From Adiantum capillus-veneris (Eukaryota > Streptophyta > Polypodiopsida > Polypodiales > Pteridaceae): a DNA stretch of 64,000 nt. The notes below the pieces were generated by a model. It ran no database searches, had not been told where the DNA came from, and saw only the letters and a list, made by a program, of their open reading frames with translations. The position numbers and the translations under genes were made by a program. This document shows, in pieces, positions 12,406-22,904 of the stretch (positions are counted from its first letter, which is position 1; each line of letters opens with the position of its first letter). The stretch covers positions 156,062,741 to 156,126,740 of the forward strand of contig CM043945.1 in assembly GCA_014529385.2 (NCBI GenBank), in the 5' to 3' direction.

Positions 12406-12471
12406 ATGTGGATGTACCTAGCCCAGAGGGTTGGGTACATCCACATAACGAGAGCCCGGAGGGCTCTCGTT
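12406..12471. repeat. Two adjacent perfect hairpins
   Basis: The first is a 13-bp stem, ATGTGGATGTACC at 12406-12418 pairing with 12434-12446 over a 15-nt loop. Directly abutting it is an 11-bp stem, AACGAGAGCCC at 12447-12457 pairing with 12461-12471 over a GGA loop. Confidence 0.9.
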
Positions 12472-12924
12472 ACATTCAAAAACTATTTTTTGTTCGGTTT
12501 TTTTCATATTGAATAGGGCGGGTTTTTTTACCATACTGCACGTGTTTAACATCATGCAATGGACTTGTTGTTATAATGTATATAACTATGTTTTTTCTTT
12601 TTTCTTTTATTAGGGTTTAACGGCACCTGGGGCTTGTTCTTGAGACTCCTACAAGGTGTTTTTTTTGGCTTTGGAAATGTTGATAACTGGCAGCTGATTG
12701 CTTCTATTGGGTTGAATAATTGGTGCTTAGAACTGTTGACCGCTAGGGCATTGGAAGAGTATTTTGTTTTGCTTATATGTTATAAAACCTCTGTCTTGAT
12801 GCCATCTTTTTTATAAAAGAAAAGCATGCTGCACTTTTTATTTTTTTAAAAGAGAGAGAGACTCGCTTGACCTGATAATTTTTTACAAGCAAAATAATGA
12901 ACTCTTTTGATTGTCGTACCATCA

Positions 12925-13080
12925 TTGCAAAACCATAACCATAACTTGATTGTCAAACCATGACCATAACCTCTATGCCATACCATAATTACAAAACCAT
13001 AACCATAACATAATTGTCATAACCATAACCATAGCCATACCATAATTACAAAACCATAACCACAATCATAATCGCAAACA
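12925..13080. repeat. CCATAA-type minisatellite
   Basis: Imperfect tandem copies of ACCATAACCATAA, with longer units CATACCATAATTACAAAA repeated near 12980 and 13035. Confidence 0.85.
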
Positions 13081-13871
13081 GAATGCAAAATCATAAACAT
13101 AAGCATGAAACTGTACATGTATACAATCACTGAGTAAGATTGTATCAAGAAGATCACATCTATAAAAAAGACTGTATCAAGAAGACTGTTTCAAGATGAC
13201 TGAGTAAGACTGTATCAAGAATACCCTCATGGTAATGCCTCCCAGTCGCGATGGCCTCTCCCTCCTCCTATAGCTGTGTCAAAAGGTGTAACATTTAATG
13301 GCCGAATAACTTGTGTGTAGTAAAAAATATCATAAACATAGTGAGCATTTCATTAGAATAGATTCCTAATGAGCATAGCAATTGTGATTGGATGGAGAGA
13401 GCAACAAAAAACATAACACCTAGTTAGATAGGCATGAACAATACTTTAAAAGAGAGAGAAATTAAACTATTGACAATAGTTGAGGACCTAATTTACATGG
13501 AGTCCGTCCCCCCTCCAAAGGCTTTGTATTATAGGTTTCCCCCATCAAGGGAGACATTTTACAATACAATACTTTGTGTTCCTTCAGTAACTTGCTGGTG
13601 CATGAAGATGGAAGCTTCAAGCACCATGGTCACACTTATAAAACACACAACATCAATTCCCTCAAGGTCTCAGACCCAAGACCTCACACACCTTCGAAGA
13701 TGGTAAGAGCTAGCAGGGTATGAGAGTAAAGTGAGAGGAAGAAGGAGTATTCTTACGAGAAAGAAGTATATCTTCTCACATAATCACTCATAAAAGCTTA
13801 GCATAGCTTAGTAATTAGCATGGTAGAGGAGATGAGCATGCATTGGAGCTTGGCTCTTGGTTGGATTTGCA

Positions 13872-14477
13872 TCACAAAGCCAAGAGTTGTTGGTGTAGGC
13901 ATCCCTTGTCACAAGCTTTGAGTAGATGATGAGATTTCCATTGAAGCTTGAGAAGGAGAGAGATTCTTCTTTGCTTCACACATGAGATTGTGAGTGTGTA
14001 CCTCTCTATCCACTTTTGCATGATGTCTGAATTGAAAAGGAGAAATCTCATAACCTTTTCTCGCATTGTGATGTCCATCTTCCTAATGATTCCTTGTCCC
14101 TGTGGCTCGTCCCCTGTCACCTTGAAGTTGACCTCAGTAGTCCACATTTGGGGCATCTCTAGATCAATTGAGCCCAAAAATTCATTGATGAGGACAAGAG
14201 ACTCTTGTACAATCCATCCTTCAGCCATGCTACCCTAGGGGCAAGCCCTTGGACGAATGAAACCCTTTAAAGACTTCATAAATCTCTCCAAGAAGAACAT
14301 CCACTTGCTATGAACTACCCCAGCAATTGCAACTTCATCGACCACATGCACAAGTACATGCATTTGGATGGTAAGAATGTTTCTTGGAAAGTACATACAC
14401 ACTGCTTCAATAGCATTTAAGCGTGCTGCATCAATGTTGTCTTCTCTTATCTCTTTTGAACTGATCCAGCATACCAA
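13872..14477 (-). pseudogene. CACTA (TNP2-type) transposase, C-terminal part
   Basis: Minus-strand frame with the conserved DUF4218 region of plant CACTA transposases: VCWISSKEIREDNIDAARL, VLVHVVDEVAIAG, SKWMFFLERFMKSLKGFIR and, after one in-frame TAG at about 14235, MAEGWIVQESL. Such proteins cut and join CACTA DNA ends in the nucleus. The codons directly upstream, reading TIYKISELVCW, run into the LINE insertion site. The N-terminal half lies 13 kb away at 27344-28854, so the gene is broken by nested insertions as well as by the stop. Confidence 0.85.
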
Positions 14478-14495
14478 CTCACTGATTTTGTATAT
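14449..14495. repeat. Target-site duplication of LINE copy B, left copy
   Basis: 47 bp of transposase sequence, repeated at 16622-16668 with three mismatches, so it flanks LINE copy B on both sides. Its last part, GATTTTGTATATTGTTTTTT from 14484, also matches 27321-27340. Confidence 0.8.
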
Positions 14496-16621
14496 TGTTT
14501 TTTTTTTCGAGAAAAAGATCCTTCTATTAGTTAATGAAAACTTCCCATAGGGCTACATCCACCTCTGCAAGAGAGGGATACAACAAGCATGATGGGGAGA
14601 CTCTCCCAATGAAAAAATAGCATATATACAATGAGGCTAAATCAAGAGATGGGAGGAGGGAAAAGCCACACAGGTGGACGGTAGTGCCATCTGAGCACAC
14701 CCTGGACAATGGTGTAGAAAGGCCTAGGGCGCCAGGGTCGAAGGAAAGCCTCACGGAGCTCCTGCATGCGGTCTGCATGTGGTCGGAGCTGCCCTCTAGT
14801 CCCTCAAGCTGTCCTCTGAGAGTATGGATCAGCTCTAGCCAAAAGTCACGAATAGTCTCTGCTGGTGGCACAAGGCGAGCCTCAAAGATGCGGAAATAGT
14901 GGGCCCACCAAATGAACCAAAGTGTCAGGCCACTAATGAGCTCCCAGCACTCCTCTGTCTCACTGCACCACTCCTATGGAGTAGGCTCTGTAGCGGGCTG
15001 GAGTGTAGGTCGCCCCCCCTGTATCTCTATCATCCTGCTGGTGGAAGATATCTCAAACTGAAGTGCCGCGCCCGAGAGAGTGGACCTAGCCGCTGCCCCC
15101 CAAGTGTACTGTCTAGCACTGGAGAGAGTAGGGATTAGCCGAAGAACTCATAGCCACACCTGCTGGGCCAAGGGACAGTCCCAAAGACCATGTCGTTGAC
15201 TCTCCACCAAATGGTCACAGGTTGCACGTGCGGCCAAGAGACCATTATGCACTAGCCAGCTCCCTACTACTGTAACTCTGTGTGCGACCAACCACTGAAA
15301 CAAGGTGACGCGGCTCGGTTGTCTGGAGTCCCATGGCCTCTCCCAAAAGGCTGCCAAGAACTCGACTGTGAGGCCCTCCTCCTGCCAATGGCGTGCAATG
15401 GGGCGGGCCTCTCTCTGTCCTACAAGTATATGACGTCCAAGCCGAACAGTGTACTGAAAGAAAGGGACTCTTGGGTGGTCTGCATAAGATAAGGGGTCCC
15501 TCCATAGCCACTCACCAAGATCCCACTGCACTCGTGCGAGTGGACAACACTCCCAAGCCCATAGCCTCCAGTGTTCAGTCTCAAGAGCTGCTGGATCAGG
15601 GTCTATGACGCAAGTCCTCCCACAGATGCCCACAACTTGGATCCACTGGAAACAGCACTCAGCCACCTATGGGGCCTCTACTGCAACTCGTTGTAGTCAT
15701 CCCCCACCCTGAAGCTCAAATAAAGGGCAGGGACAGTCTCAGAGAAGGCCATGACTGAAATGAGAACCTCCATTCGTGTGAAGGCTCCCATCCACTAGGG
15801 TGCTACTGGCTCTAGAGGCATGAGCCACTTAGCTGGAACTGACTCTGAAATGTCCTGACACATGCTCTACACCCCTCTCATGCCCTGTAGATCTGGAAAC
15901 CCTGCACCTCCTCTGACAAACCTGTGAACTCGAGCCTGTCACCTAGAGAGCACGTTGGGCCTACTGCCATGGGACCCCAGGAAACATGAGGCCGACTACC
16001 AACCAAGTGGCCTCTATGAGTGCTAACCATGGGGTTCCAGACAAGGGGCTGCCATAAGCGCTCCTCGGTGCATGTCAGTTGTCTCTACTCCAAGCCACGT
16101 CGTAAGAGCTCCCAAGATCGAAGCAAACTCACAGCAAATCGGTCCTCTAGTCTCCTGCTCAAACCAACTCTGCGCATCTCTGTAAAGATCCATGTGGTCG
16201 AAGGTTTCCAAGGGCCACCTGACTGAGGCACCCTGGCACGAAGCCTCTGTAGCAAAAACTCCTTCAAGGGCTCCTCACGTGGAAGAAGTCCTCTGACTAT
16301 GAACTTCCCAAGAAGGGCTCTGCTCTGATGTGTTGGATCAATGATCACAAGCCCTCCCTGAGAACAAGGGAGTGTGATGACCTGCCAAGCCACCTTGGCT
16401 CGGGCTATCTGAGTGTCACGTCCTGACCATAGCAAGTTCCTGATCAGCCTCTCTACCTGGCTGATACAAGAACTCGAGAAGATCTAACAGGAAGTGATGT
16501 ACCACATAGTCGCCACCAAAAACACCTGGTTGGCAACTACTACTCTACCAGCCAGAGAAAGTCGTGGTAAGCTTTAATGTAACAACTTTATCCTGATGGA
16601 CAGGAGAAGGGGAGCAATCTG
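14496..16621 (-). mobile_element. L1-type LINE, 5'-truncated copy B
   Basis: Minus-strand LINE fragment ending in a poly-A tail (T run at 14499-14509). It contains the zinc-binding RT-associated domain (zf-RVT; VTLFQWLVAHRVTVVGSWL, CDHLVESQRHGLWDCPLAQ at 15148-15666) and the end of the RT connection domain (16023-16435). It is almost collinear with the 3' part of copy A, and it retains about 430 bp (16115-16540) that copy A lacks. The 5' truncation near 16621 is typical of target-primed reverse transcription. There are stops and frameshifts, so it is non-functional. Confidence 0.85.
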
Positions 16622-16668
16622 ATCTCTTTTTAACTAATCCAGCATACCAACTCATTGATTTTGTATAT
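16622..16668. repeat. Target-site duplication of LINE copy B, right copy
   Basis: Second copy of the 47-bp CACTA transposase segment (compare 14449-14495), lying between LINE copies B and A. It shows that host sequence separates the two LINEs. Confidence 0.8.
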
Positions 16669-16996
16669 ATATATTTTTTCCAAGAAAAATATCCTTCTAT
16701 TAGTTAATGAAAACTACCCATAGGGCTACATCCACCTCTGCAAGAGAGGGCTACAACAAGCATGATGGGGAGACTCTCCGAATGAAAAAACAGCATATAT
16801 ACAATGAGGCTAAATCAAGAGATGGGAGGAGGGAAGAGCCACACAGGTGGAAAGTAGTGCCATTTGAGCACCCCCTGGACTATGGTGTAGAAAGGCCCAG
16901 GGCGTCAGAGTCGAAGGAAAGCCTCGCGGCACTCCCACATGCGGTTGGAGCTACCCTGTAGTCCCTCAAGCTGTCCTCTGAGAGTATGGATCATCT

Positions 16997-17885
16997 CTAG
17001 CCAAAATTCATGAACAGTCTCTGCTGGTGGCACAGGCGAGCCTCAAAGATGCAAAAACAGCGGGCCTGCCAGATGAACCAAAGTGTCAGGCCACTGATGA
17101 GCTCCCAACACTCCTCTCTCTCACTACACCACTCTTGTGGGGTAATCTCTGTAGCAGGCTGGAGTGTAGGTCGCCCCCCCTGCATCACTATCATCATGTT
17201 GGTAGAAGATAGCTCAAACCAAAGTGTGGACCAGGCCGCTGCCCCCCAAGTGTACTGTCGAGCCGTAGAGAGAGCAGGCATCAGCCAAAGAACTAGTAGC
17301 CACACCTGTTGGGCCGAGGGACAGTCCCAAAGACAATGACTTTGACTCTCTACCAACTGGTCACAGGCTGCACATGCGGCCGAGAGACCACTATGCACAA
17401 GCCAACTCCCTATTGTTGTGGCTCTGTGTGCAACCAACCACTGAAACAAAGTGACGTGCCTCGGCTATTTGGAGTCCCACAACCTCTGCCCAAAGGCTTC
17501 CAAGAACTCGACTATGAGGCCCTCCTCCTGCCAATGACGTGCCACAGCGGGGCGGGCCTCTCTCTGTGCTGCTACTATATGACGTCCAAGCCAAACAGTG
17601 TACTGAAAGAAGGGGACTCCTGGGCGGTCTGCAGAAGAGAATGGGTCCCTCTAAAGCCACTCACCAGGATCCCACTGTACTCGTGCCAATGGACAACACT
17701 CCCAATCCCATAGCCTCCAGTGTCCAGTCTCAAGAGCTGCTGGGTCAGGGTCTATGACGCAAGTCCTCCCACAGATGCCCACAACTCGGCTCCTCTGGAA
17801 ACAGCACTCTGCTACCTGTGGGGCCTCTACTACAACTCGCTGTAATCCTCCCCCACCCTGAAGCTCGAACAACAGGGCTGGGACA
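16997..17885 (-). pseudogene. LINE copy A ORF2, zinc-binding RT-associated domain
   Basis: The minus-strand frame MFQWLVAHRATTIGSWLVHS, followed by CAACDQLVESQSHCLWDCP, is the zf-RVT domain found near the C-terminus of plant L1 ORF2 proteins. Upstream coding sequence continues across a frameshift to 17885, where the copia insertion begins; coding resumes at 22900. The C-terminal tail AGRPTLQPATEI continues to about 16997. Confidence 0.85.
17881..17885. repeat. Target-site duplication of the copia element, left
   Basis: GGACA immediately before the 5' LTR, repeated exactly at 22900-22904. Confidence 0.95.
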
Positions 17886-18077
17886 TGTTGGGGTATAAAG
17901 CCCAATGTGGTCGCCCAGGTAAGTGGGCGGGCCGCCAGGTATGTACACATATTCTTTTGTAAAAACCTAATAAGAACTCACTATGCTCTACACATTACAG
18001 TACAGCGAGTTCACCATATCATCGTGCTCTTCTTCTCGCACTCTCTCTCGCGTCGCACTTCCGCTCGTACTCCTTCA
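17886..18077 (+). repeat. 5' LTR of the copia element
   Basis: 192 bp, from TGTTGGGGTATAAAG to CTCCTTCA. It is nearly identical to the 3' LTR except for single-base changes and a 12-bp length difference in a CT-rich stretch. GTATAAAG near its start may act as a TATA-like box. Confidence 0.95.
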
Positions 18078-18078
18078 A

Positions 18079-18090
18079 CTGGTATCAGAG
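18079..18090 (+). promoter_or_regulatory. Primer binding site (initiator tRNA-Met)
   Basis: TGGTATCAGAGC lies one base after the 5' LTR. This is the standard PBS of plant copia elements, complementary to the 3' end of initiator tRNA-Met. Confidence 0.95.
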
Positions 18091-19163
18091 CTCAGATCGA
18101 GGCTCGGGGCAGCATTGCAAGAGGCTAGAGTCACCAACTCAGATTGGATTGAAATTCGACAGGCGAAGACACGACCCCAAATCTCCTCAGTGAGCCCGAC
18201 AGGCTCGGTGTTGTCAGAATTTCATTCTGAGGTCATCTCGACCACCGTTCGGCTTCGACAAAGGTCTGCGCCGGGCTTTTTCGACTACGTGGTCTCAACG
18301 GGTGCAGATCCGACTCTGCAAATTTGGGGTTTTCGGCCTACGACTGCAGGTGTTGAGGATATCGACACTCCCAGAGTGTTGATTTGTGGCTATCTACACA
18401 TCGAAGGATGGCTCACAGTTCTTGGAGGCGTGTCACATACGACACGGGCGCATCTACACACAGACTGTAGGCGACATCCACTAGTTCATTAGGTAGCTTG
18501 TGTTTGCTGCTTGATATTCTAGATTTCATCCTGACATTACAAGTACTTCCACATGGGATGTATTGTCAGAGATGATGTATGTCTGTTGAGGGTTTGCTGG
18601 CTCTGAGTCACGCAACAAACAACCGCAGCAGCGGTTACAGCATACAGTGGGAAATTTGTGGATGTATGACTTTGTGGGAAGTCTATGTACTGTCAGATTT
18701 ACTGCAGCCTTTGTTGAGGGTCGAGTGAGGTTTTATTGAGCTGGGGGATTCTCGAATGTTGAGATCCTTTCGGTGATACAGGTCTTGGAGCGATCCCTCG
18801 AGCACCCTTAGATAGGCAGCTAGGATGTATTGACTGTGAGTTAGACAGTTGGGATTGCATCTTTGCTTTATTGCCGTTGAGGCATTGTCGCAGTCTATGC
18901 TTACAGGACAGTGAGAGACAGTACAGGTGCAGGACAGGTTTACCCGCGGCTTACAGTGTCAGAGAGATAGTGTTTTTTGAGCTGTTTTTTGGTCTGTTTT
19001 TAGTACACCAGAGCCATTTTACAAAGGAGACTCTGCCAAAATTTCTGTAGAATCTGAAGCTTTCTTGGTTCATTTGACAGGTTGATATTGGTTCAGAGGT
19101 CAGTTTACAGGGGAAACTCTGCCGAATTTTTCCCAGAAAAGTAAACTACTGTGAAGCGTAGCT
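18091..19163 (+). other. Copia 5' leader without an ORF
   Basis: About 1.07 kb of untranslated leader between the primer binding site and the gag start codon. I see no gene in it. Confidence 0.7.
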
Positions 19164-20420
19164 ATGGCTGGATCACAGGACACTGCTCTTTACAATATCA
19201 AGAAGCTGGATGGAACCAATTTCCCATTGTGGAAGAAGCAAATTTGGCACGTGTTGGTACAAAAGAAGCAGATAAAACCTATAAATCTCAAGGGGATAAA
19301 ACCAGAAGATATGGACGAAGATGAATGGAGCGAAATGGATGAATTGTCACTTTCTACCATTATGCTGACTTTGGCAGAAAGCGTTTACTTCAATGTAGCA
19401 GACGAGATGTCGGCTTATCAAGCATGGTTAAAGCTGAGTGATCTTTATGAGAAGCAGAGTGCAGCTTCACAGGTATACTGGCTTAAGAAGATTGTTGACT
19501 TGAAGATGAAAGAAGGGACACCTATGTCCAATCATCTGAATGAATTCAACACAATCTACAGTCAGTTGTCAGCTCAAGGTGTCAAGTTTGATGAACCTAT
19601 TAGAGCTATGTTCCTGTTGATCACATTGCCGGAAAGTTGGGACACTTTTCGTATAGCTTTGAGTAATTCTGCACCTCCAGATGGTTTGAACATAGCAGGT
19701 GTAGAAGGAAGTCTGCTTACTGAAGAAACCAATAGAAAGACAATGGACAAAGGCAAAGGAGCAGCCTTAGTTGTCAGGGGAAAGACCAAAGAAAAGTACA
19801 AAGGTGAAAAGAGGAATCAGTCTCATAGCAAGTCCTGCGGTGCTAAAGGCAAGAGTGACATAGAATGCTACCATTGTGGCAAGAAGGGTCACATGAAAAG
19901 AGACTACAGAGAATGGAAAGCAAAAAAAGGCAAAGAGAAAGCTGAAGACCATGGTGAGAATAACAAGTCCTCAATGAAGATTCAAGAAATAAATGTGACA
20001 AACACTGTTGCAGAGGATGACAGTCTAGTGTCAGGAGACATCTACTTCTTGAAGAATACAATGGACTCAGCTCTTCTTACAGCATCTGATGGAAATGCAC
20101 TGAGTGGCTGGATTATAGACTCAGGGGCATCACTTCATGTGTCTCCAAACAAGGAGTGGTTTACTTCTTATGTGACCACTAAAGATCATGTTCGGTTAGG
20201 CAATGGGCAGACATGTGAGATCTTAGGTGTTGGAGATGTTCAATTGAAGTTTCAGAATGGCTCTTCTTTCACGCTGAAGAATGTGAGACATGTTCCCGCA
20301 ATTACAAAGAGCTTGATCAGCACAGGTTTACTTGATGATGCTGGCTACGTCACCACTTTTGTACAGGTGGAGAGTATGTTTCAAAGGCCTTTCAGGACTT
20401 TTGTGAGTCAAAAGGTATAA
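19164..20420 (+). pseudogene. Copia gag-protease with truncated integrase
   Basis: Starts MAGSQDTALYNIKKLDGTNF, a typical copia gag N-terminus, and runs through the UBN2-like gag region (residues about 30-190). A zinc knuckle at 235-248 reads CYHCGKKGHMKRDY; the last Cys is Tyr, so metal binding is doubtful. The aspartic protease active site is WIIDSGAS with D319. After RHVPAITKSLISTGLLDDAG the sequence jumps at about 20360 to the middle of the integrase core in another frame. The HHCC domain and the first two catalytic Asp are therefore deleted. It would have packaged RNA and processed the polyprotein. Confidence 0.9.
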
Positions 20421-20857
20421 AAAGTGAACTTACTGCTCCTTACAATCCTCCTCAAAATGGTGTTGCTGAGAGGATGAATACGACCATACAAGAGAAGGTC
20501 AGAAGTATGTTTTCTAATGCACAGCTGCCAAATGGGTTTTGGGCTAAAGCTGTATCAACAGCTGTTCATCTTGTAAATAGATCTCCTAGCAAGGTTTTGC
20601 AGAAGGATTCAGTGCCAGAGATGGTATGGTCAGGCAAGGTGCCCTCATACAAACATCTCAGAGTCTTTGGCTGTGAGGCATATACTCACGTTCCAAAGGA
20701 ATTTAGGAACAAACTTGAGCCAAAGAGTAGAAAGTGTATCTTTCTAGGCTATGGTAATTCTGGTGAGATGGGGTATGACTTTGGGATCCCGAATCCAGAA
20801 AGGTTGTCCGCAGCAATGATGTTCACTTTAATGAATCCAAATATCATTCTAAATTAG
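20421..20857 (+). pseudogene. Copia integrase, C-terminal remnant
   Basis: Contains PYNPPQNGVAERMN with the third catalytic residue (Glu), then FWAKAVSTAVHLVNRSP and LRVFGCEAYTHVPKE, KCIFLGYG. A frameshift near 20775 ends the open frame; in the shifted frame the sequence continues (LWDPESRKVVRSNDVHF) into the RT polyprotein. Without its N-terminal domain and DD pair it cannot integrate. Confidence 0.9.
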
Positions 20858-22662
20858 AGAGGGTTGAGGAGATTAGAAGAGTTGTCTTCCAAGAAGATGG
20901 ACCTGCACGTGCAAGACAAAATGTCAGGACTCAAGAGGAGCAAGGACAGGATAGAGTGGAACCACAGGTTATGGTTGAGCTTGAGCCACCTATTGTGCGT
21001 AGATCTGGACGTGTCACGCGACCTCCTGATAGGTTTGTTCCATCTATGAATTATGTCATGTTGACTGATTGCAATGAGCCTTCATGTTACAAGGAAGCAG
21101 TGCAAATGAAGGACTCCGGGAATTGGCAATTGGCCATGCAGTCAAAGATGACAGCTCTGCATAAAAACCAGACATGGAAGCTAGTTAAATTACCACGGGG
21201 CAAAAAGGCTCTACCTTGTAAATGGGTTTACAGGTATAAGATCACCGCTCATGATAGTCAGCCAAAGCACAAATCAAGGCTTGTTTCCAAGGGCTTTAAG
21301 CAAGAACAAGGCATTGACTTTGATGAAGTCTTCTCTCCGGTGGTCAAGATGACTACATTGAGATGCTTTCTTGCATTGGTTGCCATATTAGATTTGGTGT
21401 TGCACCAGATGGATGTCAAGGCAGCGTTCTTGCATGGTGATTTAGATGTGGAAATTTACATGCAGCAGCCAAAAGGGTTTGTTGACAAAGGCAAGGAAGA
21501 TTGGGTATGCCAGTTGTTAAAGAGTCTTTATGGCTTAAAACAATCACCGAGGGCATGGTACCATAAATTCCACAAGTTTATGCTTTCTCAAGGCTACAAA
21601 CGTAGTGAGTTTGATCACTGTCTATATACAAAGAAGGCTAAGGATGGCAGTTGGCTGATCCTTATTTTGTATGTGGATGACATGTTGATTGCTGGCAAGC
21701 ACTTGGAAGAAATTTCAGCTTTGAAGTCAAAGATGGCAAAATCGTTTGACATGAAAGACATGGGTGAGGCAAGTCATATACTTGGTATGTGCATTGAGAG
21801 AGACAGATCAAAGAAGTTGATTTGGTTATCTCAAACAGAGTATATTGACAAGGTTTTGCAACGTTTCAATATGGAGAAGGGAAAGGCATTGAGTGTTCCA
21901 TTGCCACCATATGTGAAACTTAGCAAACAAGATTGTCTTGTGTCTGAGGAAGAAAAGGATGAAATGGATAAGATTCCATATGCGTCTGTAGTGGGTAGTT
22001 TGATGTATGCAATGATTGCTACTCGCCCAGACATTGCATTTGCAGTGGGAGTAGTAAGTCGATACATGTCAAACCCAGGCAAGAAACATTGGGAGGCAGT
22101 GAAAGGAATATTGAGATACCTGAAAGCTACAAAGAGTATGCGTATATGCTATGGGAGTCAGGAGCTAAGTGTAAAGGGTTTTAGAGACTCAGATTATGCA
22201 GGTGACTTAGACAACCGAAGGTCTACGTCAGGGTATGTCTTTACATTGGCTGGTGGAGCAGTATCATGGCGTTCTAGATTACAAGATTGTGTTACTCAGT
22301 CTACTACAGAGGCTGAATATGTTGCAGCATCAGAGGCATGCAAAGAATCAATTTGGCTTAATCGACTAGTAACAGGTTTGGGAATCAAAGAAGAGATGCC
22401 TGTGTTATATTGTGATAGTCAAAGTGCTATACAATTGGCTCGCGATCCAGTTTATCACTCAAAGACAAAGCATGTGGATGTGAAGTATCATTTGATCAGG
22501 GAAATGCTCGAGGATAAGCAACTTCAGTTTGTCAAAGTTCACACCACAGAAAATCCTGTTGATCTACTTACAAAAGGACTTCCCTCAGAGAGCTTTGCGC
22601 ATTTTTCGCAAGCAGTTAGGTGTAGGGTAGTACATCACTTCTCTACATCTCTTGTATATTAG
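20780..22662 (+). CDS. Copia reverse transcriptase-RNase H
   Basis: The uninterrupted frame includes the variable linker (VRRSGRVTRPPDRFV), RT (residues counted from the Met at 20956: WKLVKLPRGKKALPCKWVY; YVDDM at 239-243, the catalytic Asp pair) and RNase H (RDSDYAGD, TEAEYVAASEA, LYCDSQSA, KHVDVKYHLIREM). It ends just before the polypurine tract. Coding sequence in this frame starts near 20780, upstream of the first Met, because a frameshift separates it from the integrase. RT and RNase H themselves look intact. Confidence 0.9.
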
Positions 22663-22708
22663 CTTGTATAGTAGCTTCTCTCACACTTAAAGTACCACAT
22701 TGGACTTT

Positions 22709-22719
22709 AAGTGGGAGAT
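22709..22719 (+). promoter_or_regulatory. Polypurine tract of the copia element
   Basis: AAGTGGGAGAT directly abuts the TGTTGGGG start of the 3' LTR. Confidence 0.9.
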
Positions 22720-22899
22720 TGTTGGGGTATAAAGCCCAATGTGGTCGCCCAGGTAAGTGGGCGGGCCGCCAGGTATGTACACATATTCTTTTGTAAAAAC
22801 CTAATAAGAACTCACTATGCTCTACACATTACAGTAGAGCGAGTTCACCCTATCGCCGTGCTCTCTCTCTCGCATCGCACTTCCGCTCGTACTCCTTCA
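22720..22899 (+). repeat. 3' LTR of the copia element
   Basis: 180 bp, nearly identical to the 5' LTR. It is followed by the GGACA duplication (22900-22904), after which LINE coding sequence resumes. Confidence 0.95.
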
Positions 22900-22904
22900 G
22901 GACA

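Larger units (their letters stand above)
11951..13860. other. Non-coding region with short repeats
   Basis: No gene was recognised. It holds two adjacent hairpins (12406-12471), a CCATAA-type minisatellite (about 12925-13080) and short GTATCAAGAAGACTG repeats (about 13138-13225). The left end of the CACTA element whose transposase tail lies at 13872-14477 should be in or left of this region, but I could not find a CACTACAAG terminus. Confidence 0.5.
17886..22899 (+). mobile_element. Ty1/copia LTR retrotransposon, nested in LINE copy A
   Basis: A 5.0-kb element with LTRs of 192 and 180 bp starting TGTTGGGG and ending TTCA, primer binding site, gag-protease, RT-RNase H and polypurine tract, flanked by a perfect GGACA duplication. 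Domain order is copia-type (integrase before RT). Most of the integrase is deleted, and a frameshift separates the integrase remnant from RT. It cannot be autonomous in its present state. Confidence 0.95.

Noticed and set aside
18091-18492. A 169-codon open frame in the copia leader
   Set aside because: It overlaps the LTR and the tRNA primer site and matches no known copia protein.
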